NCBI GenBank assembly: GCA_943787435.1
Contig: CALSMK010000008.1
Location: forward strand, 92,399 to 156,398
Reading direction: 5' to 3'
DNA: 64,000 nucleotides
From: an uncultured Flavobacteriales bacterium
GTDB taxonomy: Bacteria; Bacteroidota; Bacteroidia; Flavobacteriales_D; Sanyastnellaceae
A program made the translations under genes and the position numbers. The notes under the pieces are model-generated. The model ran no database searches, was not told the DNA's origin, and saw only the letters and a program-made list of their open reading frames with translations. Numbering within the stretch: position 1 is the stretch's first letter; each line of letters opens with the position of its first letter. Shown here one piece after another: positions 26,614-36,860 of the stretch.

Positions 26614-27657
26614 ATGGACGAGGAACGCACGGAAATCGGCACTTTAGGAGAATTTGGTCTCATTGCCGAAATCACCAAGGGCCTCAAAGCCAATCGAGAA
26701 GAGACCATCCTTGGGGTGGGTGACGATGCCGCCGTGATCCACCTCAAAGAGGGACACCATGCGGTGATCAGCACCGACATGCTCTGCGAAGGCATTCATT
26801 TCGACCTGAGCTACAGCCCTCTGAAACACTTGGGCTACAAGGCCATCGTGGTCAACCTGAGCGACATCTGTGCCATGAATGCGACCCCCACCCACGTTGT
26901 GGTGGGTTTGGCCTTGTCCAACCGCTTTAGCGTAGAAGCCGTGAAGGAGCTCTACGACGGCATGCGTCTGGCCTGTACCCGTTACAACGTAGACCTAGTG
27001 GGGGGCGACACCACAAGTTCAAAGGCGGGATTGGCCCTTTCGGTCACCGCCATGGGCCAAGTGCACCCCGACCAAACCACCCAAAGGGGAGGGGCCAAAG
27101 CTGGAGACCTTCTTGTGGTCAGTGGTGAATTGGGCGGAGCCTACATGGGCCTTCAGATTCTGGAACGCGAAAAGTTGGTGTTCAAAGAGGCTCCTGGCGC
27201 CCAGCCAGACCTGAACGGACACGAAGAGTTGCTTGAGCGGCAGCTCAAACCAGAAGCCCGAACTGACGTTGTAGAAGAGCTGGCCAAGCTTGAGCTCCTG
27301 CCCTCTGCTATGATTGACATTTCAGACGGCCTGGCTTCGGAGGCCCTTCACATTGGAGCTCAATCTGGTTGTGGCGTGCGTCTTTATGAAGACAAAATCC
27401 CCATGGCCGAGAAGATGTACGACACGGCAAGGGAATTCAACCTGGACCCCACCATGTGCGCTTTGAGCGGAGGAGAGGACTATGAGCTTCTTTTCACCGT
27501 GCCTCAGGACCGCTTCGAAGACATTCGCAACCACCCCATGTTCTCCATTGTTGGGCACCTCACCGAGGACCAAGATGACCGCACGCTCATCACCCGCAAC
27601 GGAATGGAGACCGAATTGAAGGCCCAAGGTTGGGATGGCCTATCAGAGGAAAGCTGA
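26614..27657 (+). CDS. thiL: Thiamine-monophosphate kinase
   Basis: 347 residues. ThiL of the PurM/SelD ATP-binding fold: N-terminal GEFGLIAEI, GVGDDAAVI, STDMLCEGIHFDL, NLSDICAMNATP, LVGGDTTSS and the C-terminal GGEDYELLFTV. It phosphorylates thiamine monophosphate to the active diphosphate. No other thi genes are in the window. It is preceded by a -7 box almost touching the ATG and followed by the suf promoter region. Confidence 0.95.
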   Translation: MDEERTEIGTLGEFGLIAEITKGLKANREETILGVGDDAAVIHLKEGHHAVISTDMLCEGIHFDLSYSPLKHLGYKAIVVNLSDICAMNATPTHVVVGLALSNRFSVEAVKELYDGMRLACTRYNVDLVGGDTTSSKAGLALSVTAMGQVHPDQTTQRGGAKAGDLLVVSGELGGAYMGLQILEREKLVFKEAPGAQPDLNGHEELLERQLKPEARTDVVEELAKLELLPSAMIDISDGLASEALHIGAQSGCGVRLYEDKIPMAEKMYDTAREFNLDPTMCALSGGEDYELLFTVPQDRFEDIRNHPMFSIVGHLTEDQDDRTLITRNGMETELKAQGWDGLSEES

Positions 27658-27672
27658 CCCTGCTTTTGACAC

Positions 27673-27694
27673 TAACGAACTTTGACATTCGTTA
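27673..27694. promoter_or_regulatory. Inverted repeat upstream of suf operon
   Basis: Perfect 7-bp arms TAACGAA and TTCGTTA with an 8-base spacer, 26 bases upstream of the -7 box, within the presumed -33 to upstream region. Candidate operator for Fe-S or iron control; no T run follows, so it is not a thiL terminator. Confidence 0.5.
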
Positions 27695-27720
27695 TTTAGA
27701 ATCGGTACAAATAGCGACGT

Positions 27721-27728
27721 TACCTTTG
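27721..27728 (+). promoter_or_regulatory. Promoter -7 box for suf operon
   Basis: TACCTTTG, an exact TAnnTTTG match, 40 bases before the sufA-like ATG. Confidence 0.65.
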
Positions 27729-27768
27729 TACACCATCCCTTGAAAAGGGGGTTTTTAGAGCCGAACGC

Positions 27769-28095
27769 ATGATCACTGTCCACGAGAATGCCCGCGACCA
27801 AGTTCGCCGCCTGATGTCCGAGGAGGGCTCCCCCGAAGGGAGCTTTGTCCGAGTGGGGGTCAAAGGTGGCGGCTGTAGCGGCCTGATGTATGAACTCACC
27901 TTCGACAACAAAGAAGAAGAGGGCGACCAAAAATTCGAAGACAACGGGGTGACCGTTGTGGTCGACAGAAAAAGTTTCCTGTACCTCGTTGGCACTGAAT
28001 TGCAGTACTCAGGCGGCCTCAATGGCAAAGGGTTTGTGTTCCACAATCCCAACGCCAACAGAACCTGCGGCTGCGGGGAGAGTTTCTCTATTTGA
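27769..28095 (+). CDS. sufA: A-type iron-sulfur carrier protein (SufA/IscA/ErpA family)
   Basis: 108 residues with the three conserved cysteines: Cys36 in [11 protein letters not shown], and Cys100 and Cys102 in TCGCG near the end. A-type carriers hold and pass on Fe-S clusters. It is first in the suf operon, ten bases before sufB. An acidic insert ([12 protein letters not shown]) is typical of Bacteroidota forms. Confidence 0.93.
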   Translation: MITVHENARDQVRRLMSEEGSPEGSFVRVGVKGGGCSGLMYELTFDNKEEEGDQKFEDNGVTVVVDRKSFLYLVGTELQYSGGLNGKGFVFHNPNANRTCGCGESFSI

Positions 28096-28105
28096 TCCTG
28101 TTCAC

Positions 28106-29554
28106 ATGAGCGCCAAGGAAGACAATCCCCTACTGGACGAATTCACCCGAAAGGAATATGAATTCGGTTTCACCACTGACATTGAAGCTGACAAGGTTCC
28201 ACCCGGCCTCAATGAGGACGTGATCCGCCTCATCAGTGCGAAAAAAGAAGAACCTCAGTGGATGCTGGATTGGAGGCTCCAAGCTTTTGAAGTTTGGAAA
28301 ACCATGGAGGAGCCCGATTGGGCCCACGTGAACTATACCAAGCCAGACTATCAGGCCATCAGCTATTACTCTGCCCCCAAATCCAAAGTCCCCTTGGGGT
28401 CGTTGGATGAGGTCGATCCTGAGATGAGGGCCACCATGGACAAGCTTGGCATCTCCACCGAAGAGCAAAAGCGTTTGTCGGGTGTGGCTGTGGACTTTGT
28501 GATGGACAGCGTTTCTGTGGCCACCTCCTTCAAAGACAAGTTGGCTGAATTGGGCATCATTTTTTGCTCCATGAGCGAGGCCATCAAGGAGCACCCCGAC
28601 TTGGTTCGCAAGCACCTCGGGACTGTTGTGCCCGTGAAGGACAACTTCTTCTCAGCATTGAATTCTGCGGTCTTCACCGATGGCTCGTTCTGCTACATCC
28701 CCAAGGGCTCGCGCTGTCCCATGGAACTGTCCACTTACTTCCGCATCAATGAGGCGGGCACCGGACAATTCGAGCGCACCCTGCTGATTGCAGAAGAGGG
28801 CAGCTACGTGAGCTACCTCGAAGGCTGCACCGCTCCTCAACGGGATGAGAATCAACTTCACGCAGCGGTGGTCGAGCTGATCGCCAAAGACGACGCGGAA
28901 ATCAAGTACAGCACTGTACAAAACTGGTATCCTGGAGACGCCGAAGGCAAAGGAGGCGTGTTCAACTTCGTCACCAAGCGCGGCATCTGCGAGACCCGGG
29001 CAAAAATCAGTTGGACCCAAGTTGAAACCGGCTCTGCCGTGACTTGGAAATACCCCAGCTGCATCCTCAAAGGGGACGGCAGCGTAGGTGAATTCTATTC
29101 TGTGGCGGTGACCAACAACGCGCAACAAGCTGACACCGGAACCAAGATGGTGCATTTGGGAGCCAACACCCACTCCACCATCATCTCCAAAGGCATCTCG
29201 GCTGGAAACAGCCAAAACTCATACCGTGGGCTCGTGCAAATGGGCCCCCGAGCGAGGAACGCCCGAAACTTTTCTCAGTGTGACTCCCTGCTCATGACAG
29301 ACACGAGCGGAGCGCACACCTTTCCGTACATCGAGTCCAAGCATCCAACCGCTCAGGTTGAGCACGAGGCCACGACTTCGAAGATCGGAGAAGATCAAAT
29401 CTTCTATTGCCTTCAACGCGGCCTCACCGAAGAACAAGCCATTGGCTTGATTGTGAACGGCTACGCCAAAGAGGTACTGAACAAGCTTCCCATGGAGTTC
29501 GCCGTAGAAGCGCGAAAACTCCTGTCCATTTCACTTGAAGGCAGCGTAGGCTGA
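28106..29554 (+). CDS. sufB: Fe-S cluster scaffold SufB
   Basis: 482 residues from the ATG at 28106, ten bases after sufA; the frame is open upstream only as overlap with sufA. Right-handed beta-helix core with the SufB signatures [58 protein letters not shown], and the C-terminal [22 protein letters not shown] with [15 protein letters not shown]. SufB forms the SufBC2D complex where clusters are built in the cytosol. Confidence 0.97.
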   Translation: MSAKEDNPLLDEFTRKEYEFGFTTDIEADKVPPGLNEDVIRLISAKKEEPQWMLDWRLQAFEVWKTMEEPDWAHVNYTKPDYQAISYYSAPKSKVPLGSLDEVDPEMRATMDKLGISTEEQKRLSGVAVDFVMDSVSVATSFKDKLAELGIIFCSMSEAIKEHPDLVRKHLGTVVPVKDNFFSALNSAVFTDGSFCYIPKGSRCPMELSTYFRINEAGTGQFERTLLIAEEGSYVSYLEGCTAPQRDENQLHAAVVELIAKDDAEIKYSTVQNWYPGDAEGKGGVFNFVTKRGICETRAKISWTQVETGSAVTWKYPSCILKGDGSVGEFYSVAVTNNAQQADTGTKMVHLGANTHSTIISKGISAGNSQNSYRGLVQMGPRARNARNFSQCDSLLMTDTSGAHTFPYIESKHPTAQVEHEATTSKIGEDQIFYCLQRGLTEEQAIGLIVNGYAKEVLNKLPMEFAVEARKLLSISLEGSVG

Positions 29555-29564
29555 ATCCACCATT

Positions 29565-30323
29565 ATGCTCAAGATCGTCAACCTCCACGCCCGAATCGGC
29601 GATACGGAAATCCTCAAGGGATTGACCTTGGAACTCGGCGCCGGAAAGGTCCACGCCATCATGGGGCCTAACGGCTCTGGAAAAAGCACCTTGGCCAGCA
29701 TTCTGGCCGGCCGCGATGAATATGAAGTCACCGAAGGCAGCATCACCTTTGAAGGGGTTGACCTCCTTGAGTTGGATGCCACCGAGCGGGCCGTGGCGGG
29801 AATCTTCCTTGCCTTCCAATATCCCGTGGAAATTCCAGGCGTCTCCAACATCAACTTCCTGCGCACGGCCATCAACAGCATTCGCGAACAGCGCGAAGAG
29901 GCTCCTTTGTCAGGCAAGGACTTCTTGGCCAAGGTGAAAGCGTGTGCCCAATTGGTGGAGCTCGACGGAAAACTCCGCGACCGCTCAGTCAACGAGGGAT
30001 TCAGTGGCGGTGAAAAAAAGCGGAATGAAATCTTTCAGATGGCCATGCTCGAGCCCAAGTTGGCCGTTTTGGACGAGACCGATAGCGGTCTGGACATCGA
30101 TGCCTTGCGAATTGTCTCCCACGGAGTCAACTCCATGCGCGACCCCAACCGCAGCTTCTTGGTGATCACCCACTACCAGCGTCTTTTGGACCACATTGTT
30201 CCGGATCACGTCCACGTCCTCGCGGGCGGGCGCATCGTTCACAGTGGCGGCAAGGAACTCGCCCTGGAACTCGAAAAGAAAGGGTACGATTGGATCCTGG
30301 ACGCCCAAGCAGAAAAGGCATGA
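29565..30323 (+). CDS. sufC: Fe-S assembly ATPase SufC
   Basis: 252 residues. ABC-type ATPase without membrane domain: Walker A GPNGSGKST, Q-loop AFQYPVEIPGV, signature FSGGEKKRNE, Walker B LAVLDETDSGLDID and switch His in VITHYQ. The signature FSGGEKKR is the SufC form. It drives conformational change in SufBC2D. It starts ten bases after sufB and its stop overlaps the sufD start. Confidence 0.97.
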   Translation: MLKIVNLHARIGDTEILKGLTLELGAGKVHAIMGPNGSGKSTLASILAGRDEYEVTEGSITFEGVDLLELDATERAVAGIFLAFQYPVEIPGVSNINFLRTAINSIREQREEAPLSGKDFLAKVKACAQLVELDGKLRDRSVNEGFSGGEKKRNEIFQMAMLEPKLAVLDETDSGLDIDALRIVSHGVNSMRDPNRSFLVITHYQRLLDHIVPDHVHVLAGGRIVHSGGKELALELEKKGYDWILDAQAEKA

Positions 30324-31597
30324 TGGAAACGACCGTCACTCCAGCCACAGCCCTGGCGGAACGGGTCGCCCAAGCCGTCAATCAAGCCGGGTCATGCTCT
30401 GTCCTCGATGCGAGACAAAGCCTGGCCAAAGCCGCCTTGGAGTCTCTGGAGTATCCCACCACCAGGAACGAACGCTGGAAGTACACCAGGGTCGCCAAGT
30501 TGCGTGACCTGCGCCCTGCTTCTGCCTCTTCTCCATCGAACATTCCTCCAGTTCTTGCTGACTTCAACGCCCACAGACTCACGTTTGTGGATGGACAGTA
30601 TCAAGGGGGCGATGTCGTGAATGAGTCCGGGGTGTTCATTGGTCCTCTGTCCAAAGCTGCCCAGCTTCAGGATGACCGGATCAAGGCCCTCGACCAAGAT
30701 TACTTTGCCGACAATGAATGGTTTGCGGCCCTGCAGGCTGCCGCGCCTCAGGATGGAGCTTGCATTCTCATTCCCGACGGCCAACGCACAGAACGCCCCA
30801 TCTTGGTGCATCACCATTTGACCGCAGGCGACGTGGTGGCCCAACCTCAACACGTGATGGTGGTGGGGGAACACGCCCACGCAGAAGTGATTCTGTGGAC
30901 CACCTGTGACGACCAAGCCACAGGCCTCATGAATGGCGCGCTCACGGCAGATGTGGCCAAGCACGGCCACCTCAGCCTGGAAATCGTTCAAGACGAACAG
31001 GGCTCATCGCACCACATTGCGCATCAGCAGTTTCGTCAAGCCGAGTCCAGCCGTTTGACGGTTCGAACGGCCACGGCCCGCGCCCACTGGCTTCGAAATG
31101 ACCTCCACATTCATCAAGGCGGCCAACATGGACACAGCACCTTCCACGGATGCTACCTGCCCAGCGGCAACACCTTTGTGGACCACCACACTCGGATTGA
31201 CCACGCCGAACCCGACGGACATTCTGACGAACTCTACAAGGGCCTGGCGGCAGACACCGCCACTGCCGTGTTCAACGGCAAAATCATGGTCCATAAAGAC
31301 GCCCAAAGGATCGAGGCCTACCAACGCAACGCCAATTTGTTGCTCGGTGAGCGTTCTGGGGTCTACTCCAAGCCAGAGCTGGAGATCTACGCCGACGATG
31401 TCCGGTGTAGCCATGGGTGCACCATCGGTCAGTTTGATGCAGAAGCTTTGTTCTACCTCCGTTCCCGGGGAATGACCGAAACCAAGGCCAGAAACCTGAT
31501 GGTCCAAGCCTTTTTGTCTGAAGTCCTTGATGGGTTTCGACCCGAAATTCAACAACACGTCGAGCAGGTCTACGCCGAGCGCCTCGGCTGGAACTGA
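30320..31597 (+). CDS. sufD: Fe-S assembly protein SufD
   Basis: About 425 residues from the ATG at 30320 (overlapping the sufC stop; a second ATG follows directly at 30323). The N-terminal helical region contains RNERWKYTRVAKLRD and the beta-helix core contains VFNGKIMVHKDAQRIEAYQRNANLLL and KPELEIYADDVRCSHGCTIGQFDAEALFYLRSRG, the strongest SufD/B landmark. It pairs with SufB. The stop overlaps the next start (TGATG). Confidence 0.95.
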   Translation: MMETTVTPATALAERVAQAVNQAGSCSVLDARQSLAKAALESLEYPTTRNERWKYTRVAKLRDLRPASASSPSNIPPVLADFNAHRLTFVDGQYQGGDVVNESGVFIGPLSKAAQLQDDRIKALDQDYFADNEWFAALQAAAPQDGACILIPDGQRTERPILVHHHLTAGDVVAQPQHVMVVGEHAHAEVILWTTCDDQATGLMNGALTADVAKHGHLSLEIVQDEQGSSHHIAHQQFRQAESSRLTVRTATARAHWLRNDLHIHQGGQHGHSTFHGCYLPSGNTFVDHHTRIDHAEPDGHSDELYKGLAADTATAVFNGKIMVHKDAQRIEAYQRNANLLLGERSGVYSKPELEIYADDVRCSHGCTIGQFDAEALFYLRSRGMTETKARNLMVQAFLSEVLDGFRPEIQQHVEQVYAERLGWN

Positions 31598-32370
31598 TGG
31601 ACCCCGTTCGACTGGACCGACTTCTCGTCGAACGCAAACTGGTGAGCAGTCGGCCTCGTGCAGAGCGGCTGATCATCGATCATGGCGTCAAAGTTGACGG
31701 CAAAGAAATTCGCAAGCCTGGAAAAAAAGTGGCCCCTCAAGCCACCCTGGAATTGCTGGGAGAAGACCTTCCTTGGGTCTCTCGCGGGGCACTCAAACTG
31801 GTCTGCGCTTTGGACCACTTCAAGCCCGACCTCAAGGGGGCTGTGGTCTTGGATTTGGGGGCGTCAACCGGCGGTTTCACCGAGGTGTGCCTGAGCCGAG
31901 GAGCCCAATGTGTGCATGCTGTCGATGTGGGAACCGACCAGCTGGACCCTGCTCTGCGGGAGGATTCACGCGTATTTGACTTGCAACAAACGCACCTGAA
32001 AGACTTGACTCCTGAAGGCCTCAATCCCACGCCCAGCGTTGTGGTGATGGACCTTTCCTTCATCTCGTTGGCCCACGTTTGGCCCAAACTTTCTCCTTGG
32101 CTCACCTCTATGGGCTGGGGCATCGCCTTGGTGAAGCCTCAATTTGAAGTGGGCCGCAAACACTTGGGGCGAAATGGGGTGGTCCGCGACCCCTCTGTTC
32201 GTCAAAAAAGCCTGGAAAGGTGCATCGCCCAAGCCGAGGCTGAAGGCTTCCGTTGCTCAGCCCCCATCGACTCTCCCATCGTCGGGGGAAGTGGCAACCG
32301 GGAATTCCTCATTCACTTCTCATGGGAAGGGCCCGCTGAACCTTTACTTCGCACAGCGGTTCCCGAATGA
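31597..32370 (+). CDS. tlyA: TlyA family rRNA (cytidine-2'-O)-methyltransferase
   Basis: 257 residues: an S4 RNA-binding domain (VRLDRLLVERKLVSSRPRAE) followed by an FtsJ/RrmJ-like methyltransferase (VLDLGASTGGFTEVCL as the SAM site, DLSFISLAHVWP, LVKPQFEVGRK as the catalytic Lys region). TlyA proteins methylate rRNA; the haemolysin name is historical. It sits inside the suf operon with overlapping start and stop codons on both sides, so it is translated with sufD and sufS. I know of no direct role in Fe-S assembly. Confidence 0.93.
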   Translation: MDPVRLDRLLVERKLVSSRPRAERLIIDHGVKVDGKEIRKPGKKVAPQATLELLGEDLPWVSRGALKLVCALDHFKPDLKGAVVLDLGASTGGFTEVCLSRGAQCVHAVDVGTDQLDPALREDSRVFDLQQTHLKDLTPEGLNPTPSVVVMDLSFISLAHVWPKLSPWLTSMGWGIALVKPQFEVGRKHLGRNGVVRDPSVRQKSLERCIAQAEAEGFRCSAPIDSPIVGGSGNREFLIHFSWEGPAEPLLRTAVPE

Positions 32371-33605
32371 TGATGGCCTCTCTTAACCTGCCCGAACGCA
32401 TCCGCCAGGATTTCCCCATTCTTCAACGAAAGGTGCACGGGAAAGATTTGGTGTACCTCGACAATGCCGCCAGCGCACAAAAGCCGTTGGCTGTGATTGA
32501 GGGGCAAAGAGAATACCTGTCGAACTACCACGCCAACATCCACCGAGGTGCTCACCACTTGGCCCAATTGGCCACAGAAGCATTCGAGGGTGCCCGAGGC
32601 AAGATTGCAACGCACATTGGCGCTGCACACACCGAAGAAGTCGTTTTTACCGGCGGGTCAACAGATGCCATCAACCTGGTCGCCCAAGCCTGGGGCAGGG
32701 CCAACCTGACATCGGACGACACCGTGCTGGTCACCCGCATGGAACACCATGCCAACATCGTCCCTTGGCAAATGGTCTGCGCCGAAAAAGGAGCGAAGTT
32801 GGTTCCGGTCAACGTTCTGGAGGACGGAACCCTAGACCTGGACGATTACGCGTCATGCCTAGAACAGCACCAACCCAAAATGGTGGGTTTTGTGCATGCC
32901 TCGAACACCCTTGGAACCATCAATCCTGTGGCGGAAATGTGCGCCCAAGCCAAGGCCGCGGGCGCCCTCACCCTGGTGGATGGTTCTCAGGCTCTCCCGC
33001 ACCTGAACATCGATGTGCAGGCCATCGATTGCGACTTCTATGTCGCCACGGCACACAAGGCATATGGCCCTACCGGACTGGGTTTTTTGTACGGAAAGAA
33101 ATCACACCTGGAGTCCATGCCACCGTGGAGGGGAGGAGGAGAAATGATCGAAAGCGTGAGCTTCGAAGGAACCACCTTCAACGGCTTGCCCCACAAGTTT
33201 GAAGCCGGGACCCCTCACATCTCAGGCGGCATCGCCTTTGGCATTGCCTTGGATTGGATGAACGGCGTGGGCACAGAAAACATCAGCCACCACGAGACAC
33301 GCCTGGTGGAACACGCACATGCGGCACTGGGTACATTGAAGGGACTGCAGATCATTGGAACAGCACCACACAAAGTCGGTGTGGTTTCTCTTGTGGTCGA
33401 CGGCCTTCACCCCTATGATTTGGGCACCCTTCTAGATGGACAAGGCATGGCGGTGAGAACGGGTCACCATTGCACTGAGCCGCTCATGCAACACCTTGGG
33501 TTGGAGTCCGGAACCCTCAGGATGTCCTTCGCTGCATACACGACCCGAGAAGAAATTGACCGCGCCGTGATTGCCCTCGATCGCGCCATCAACATGCTAC
33601 GTTAA
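32367..33605 (+). CDS. sufS: Cysteine desulfurase SufS
   Basis: 412 residues. PLP enzyme of the type II cysteine desulfurase group: YLDNAASAQKP at the N-terminus, FTGGSTDAINLVA, MEHHANIVPWQ, the Schiff-base Lys in ATAHKAYGPTGLGFLYGK (about residue 230) and the catalytic Cys in RTGHHCTEPLM (about residue 369). It releases sulfur from cysteine and passes it to SufE. Three ATG codons in a row start at 32367, overlapping the tlyA stop; which one is used is uncertain. Confidence 0.96.
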   Translation: MMMASLNLPERIRQDFPILQRKVHGKDLVYLDNAASAQKPLAVIEGQREYLSNYHANIHRGAHHLAQLATEAFEGARGKIATHIGAAHTEEVVFTGGSTDAINLVAQAWGRANLTSDDTVLVTRMEHHANIVPWQMVCAEKGAKLVPVNVLEDGTLDLDDYASCLEQHQPKMVGFVHASNTLGTINPVAEMCAQAKAAGALTLVDGSQALPHLNIDVQAIDCDFYVATAHKAYGPTGLGFLYGKKSHLESMPPWRGGGEMIESVSFEGTTFNGLPHKFEAGTPHISGGIAFGIALDWMNGVGTENISHHETRLVEHAHAALGTLKGLQIIGTAPHKVGVVSLVVDGLHPYDLGTLLDGQGMAVRTGHHCTEPLMQHLGLESGTLRMSFAAYTTREEIDRAVIALDRAINMLR

Positions 33606-33607
33606 CC

Positions 33608-34042
33608 ATGTCTGAAGGTCTCATTTCATCCCGACAGCAAGAGGTCATTGAGGAGTTTGAACTCTTTGATGACTGGATGGACAAGTACGAGCACCTCATC
33701 GAACTCGGAAAAGACATCCCGGCCATTCAACCACATCGAAAAACCGACGATCACCTGATCAAAGGTTGTCAATCCAAAGTTTGGCTGGCTGCAGACGAAA
33801 CCGATTCTGGCGCCGTCGAATTCACAGCCGACAGCGACGCCATCATCACCAAAGGCCTTGTTGGACTCATGGTCCGCGTTCTCTCCGGCGCCGATGCCCG
33901 AGCCATTGCAGAAGCCGACCTTCATTTTTTAGACGCCATTGGGCTGCACCAACACCTCTCTCCCACCCGTTCCAACGGACTGGCGAGCATGGTGAAGCAA
34001 ATGCGCCTCTACGCAGCTGCGCTCGCTGCGCGTCAATCCTAA
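33608..34042 (+). CDS. sufE: Sulfur acceptor protein SufE
   Basis: 144 residues with the acceptor cysteine Cys54 in DHLIKGCQSKVWL. SufE takes the persulfide from SufS and delivers it to SufBCD. It follows sufS by two bases. Confidence 0.95.
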   Translation: MSEGLISSRQQEVIEEFELFDDWMDKYEHLIELGKDIPAIQPHRKTDDHLIKGCQSKVWLAADETDSGAVEFTADSDAIITKGLVGLMVRVLSGADARAIAEADLHFLDAIGLHQHLSPTRSNGLASMVKQMRLYAAALAARQS

Positions 34043-34051
34043 CTTCGCACC

Positions 34052-34363
34052 ATGCCCAATCAGCAAGATGTCATCACGGTCCTCAAGACCATTTTCGATC
34101 CAGAAATCCCCGTGGACATCTATGAGTTGGGCCTCATCTACGAAGTCAAATTCACCGACGCAGAAGGCGGGCAAAAGGTCAATGTTCAGATGACCTTGAC
34201 CTCTCCCAACTGTCCTGTGGCCGAGAGCATGCCCGCAGATGTGAAGCAAAAAGTCCTTTCCATGGAAGGGGTTGTTGATGCCGATGTCGAAATCGTGTTC
34301 GAGCCCGCTTGGACCCAAGACATGATGAGCGAGGAGGCCAAACTTGAACTCGGATTTCTATGA
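34052..34363 (+). CDS. sufT: SufT-like DUF59/MIP18 family protein
   Basis: 103 residues: VITVLKTIFDPEIPVDIYELGLIYEV, then VQMTLTSPNCPVAESMPADVKQKV with the conserved Cys. This MIP18 family helps mature Fe-S proteins and is commonly last in Bacteroidota suf clusters. It lies nine bases after sufE. Confidence 0.9.
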   Translation: MPNQQDVITVLKTIFDPEIPVDIYELGLIYEVKFTDAEGGQKVNVQMTLTSPNCPVAESMPADVKQKVLSMEGVVDADVEIVFEPAWTQDMMSEEAKLELGFL

Positions 34364-35560
34364 TGGACCGCGTTCCCAACAGCGAAACCTTCGACCCTGG
34401 CGAAGGCCCGCGGACTGGCCATCCTTGGATCCACAGGCTCCATTGGAACGCAAGCCTTGGATGTGGTTCGCGCCCAACCTGGTCGTTTCAGGGTAGAGGT
34501 ACTCACCGCAGGGCGCAATGCAGACCTGCTGATCCAGCAGGCCTTGGAGTTCAAGCCCAACGCCGTGGCCATTGCTGACGAATCACAAGGCCAAAAAGTC
34601 AGGGACGCCCTCTGGGAGCACGACATCAAAGCCTACTCAGGCGCCGACGCCATTGCCCAATTGGTAGAAATGGACGGCATCGACATTGTGCTCACCGCCT
34701 TGGTGGGGTTTGCTGGATTGCGCCCCACCATGAATGCCATTGCCGCCGGCAAACACATCGCCTTGGCCAACAAAGAGACCTTGGTGGTCGCTGGTGAAAT
34801 CGTGATGAAAGCCGCCCAAGAAAAAGGCGTCGAGATTTTGCCCGTTGACAGCGAGCACAGCGCCATATTCCAATGTTTGGCCGGAGAGCTCCATAACCCC
34901 ATCGAAAAGGTCATCCTGACCGCCTCAGGGGGTCCATTCAGGGGGAGAGACCGCAACAGCCTGTCAGGCGTCACCAAAGCCCAGGCCCTGAAGCACCCCA
35001 ACTGGGAAATGGGCGCCAAAATCACCATTGACTCTGCCTCTCTGATGAACAAGGGCTTAGAAGTGATCGAGGCCCGCTGGTTGTTCGACGTGCAAGCCAA
35101 GGACATCGATGTGGTGGTCCACCCACAAAGCATCGTCCACAGCTGCGTTCAATTCCAAGATGGCAGCATTAAGGCTCAACTTGGCCTGCCCGACATGAAG
35201 CTTCCCATTCAATACGCTTTGGGGTACCCGCATCGCCTGGCCAACGACTTCCCACGGTTCAATTTCGCAGCCTACCCTTCCCTCACTTTTGAAGCCCCGG
35301 ACAAAGAGACCTTCCGCAACCTTCAATTGGCCTATGACGCCTTGGAAGTCGGCGGAAGCGCACCATGCGTTCTCAACGCCGCAAACGAAGTCGCTGTGGC
35401 CGCATTCCTGAAAGACGAAGTGGGGTTCTTGGAAATGAGCGACGTGCTCGAGCACGCCCTCAACAGCGTTCCCCATCAGGCCAAGCCCGACTTAGAAAGT
35501 CTATTTGAACTGGACGCGGCTGCCCGTGAGGCAGCAAGCAGCCGGATCAAACGGTCATGA
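34363..35560 (+). CDS. dxr: 1-deoxy-D-xylulose 5-phosphate reductoisomerase, frameshifted near its start
   Basis: The protein is clearly DXR: NADPH motif GLAILGSTGSIG at 34412-34447, NKETLVVAGEIV, VDSEHSAIFQC, SGGPFRGR and LNAANEVAVAAF. It makes methylerythritol 4-phosphate in the MEP isoprenoid route. However, the frame encoding the Rossmann motif has no ATG, GTG or TTG between the preceding stop (34361) and the motif. The first TTG, at 34457, would cut the motif off. An ATG at 34363, overlapping the sufT stop as elsewhere in this operon, is out of frame by one base; removing one C of CCC at 34395-34397 joins it as MDRVPNSETFDLAKARGLAI. A CTG start at 34397 (LAKARGLAILG) is the alternative. 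The 3' end overlaps frr by 14 bases, tail to tail. Confidence 0.85.
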
Positions 35561-36110
35561 TGTCCGCCTCCTTGGAGGAAATGCGGTCATCAATTTGCTT
35601 GGAGAAATCGTCGGTGAGAGACTGAACGTTGGACTCCCCTGCCTTGATGGCGTCTTCACTCGCACCATCTTCTTTCGAAGCTTTGATGGCGTCGTTGGCA
35701 TCCTTTCTCGCGTTCCGAACGGAAACCTTGGCATGCTCCCCCACAGCTTTCGCTTGTTTGGCGAGTTCACGCCTGCGCTCCTCAGTGAGCATGGGCACTG
35801 AAATGATCAGCACCTCTCCATTGTTCATGGGGTTGAGTCCCAAGTTGGAATTGATGATGGCCGAAGCAATGGGGTCCAACATCGCCTTCTCATACGCTTG
35901 TATCATCAGGGTTCGTGGGTCCGTGGTCGACACGTTGCCCACCTGATTGAGTGGGGTCAATGATCCATAGTAGTCCACCTTGACACTTTCCAACATGCTC
36001 GGGTGTGCCTTGCCTGCGCGGATCTTTCTCAATTCGACGTCCAGGCGCTCCATCGCCTTTTTCATGTCGTCTCTCGCCGATTCAAAGGCGAAGTCAATCA
36101 TTTCACTCAT
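35547..36110 (-). CDS. frr: Ribosome recycling factor
   Basis: 187 residues, usual length. Family landmarks: LDVELRKIRAGKAHPSMLESVKVDYYG, YEKAMLDPIASAI, NSNLGLNPMNNGEVLIISVPMLTEERRRELAKQAK and VRNARKDAND. It splits post-termination ribosomes with EF-G. It follows pyrH by three bases, a standard pairing. Its 3' end overlaps that of the convergent dxr gene. Confidence 0.97.
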   Translation of the reverse strand: MSEMIDFAFESARDDMKKAMERLDVELRKIRAGKAHPSMLESVKVDYYGSLTPLNQVGNVSTTDPRTLMIQAYEKAMLDPIASAIINSNLGLNPMNNGEVLIISVPMLTEERRRELAKQAKAVGEHAKVSVRNARKDANDAIKASKEDGASEDAIKAGESNVQSLTDDFSKQIDDRISSKEADIMTV

Positions 36111-36113
36111 GTC

Positions 36114-36822
<709 letters not shown>

Positions 36823-36860
36823 CGGAGCGTGAATATCCGACCATTCTTCCCCCGCCCCCA

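Noticed and set aside
34457..35560. dxr starting at the TTG 34457
   Set aside because: This would remove the NADPH-binding motif GSTGSIG that is plainly encoded just upstream.
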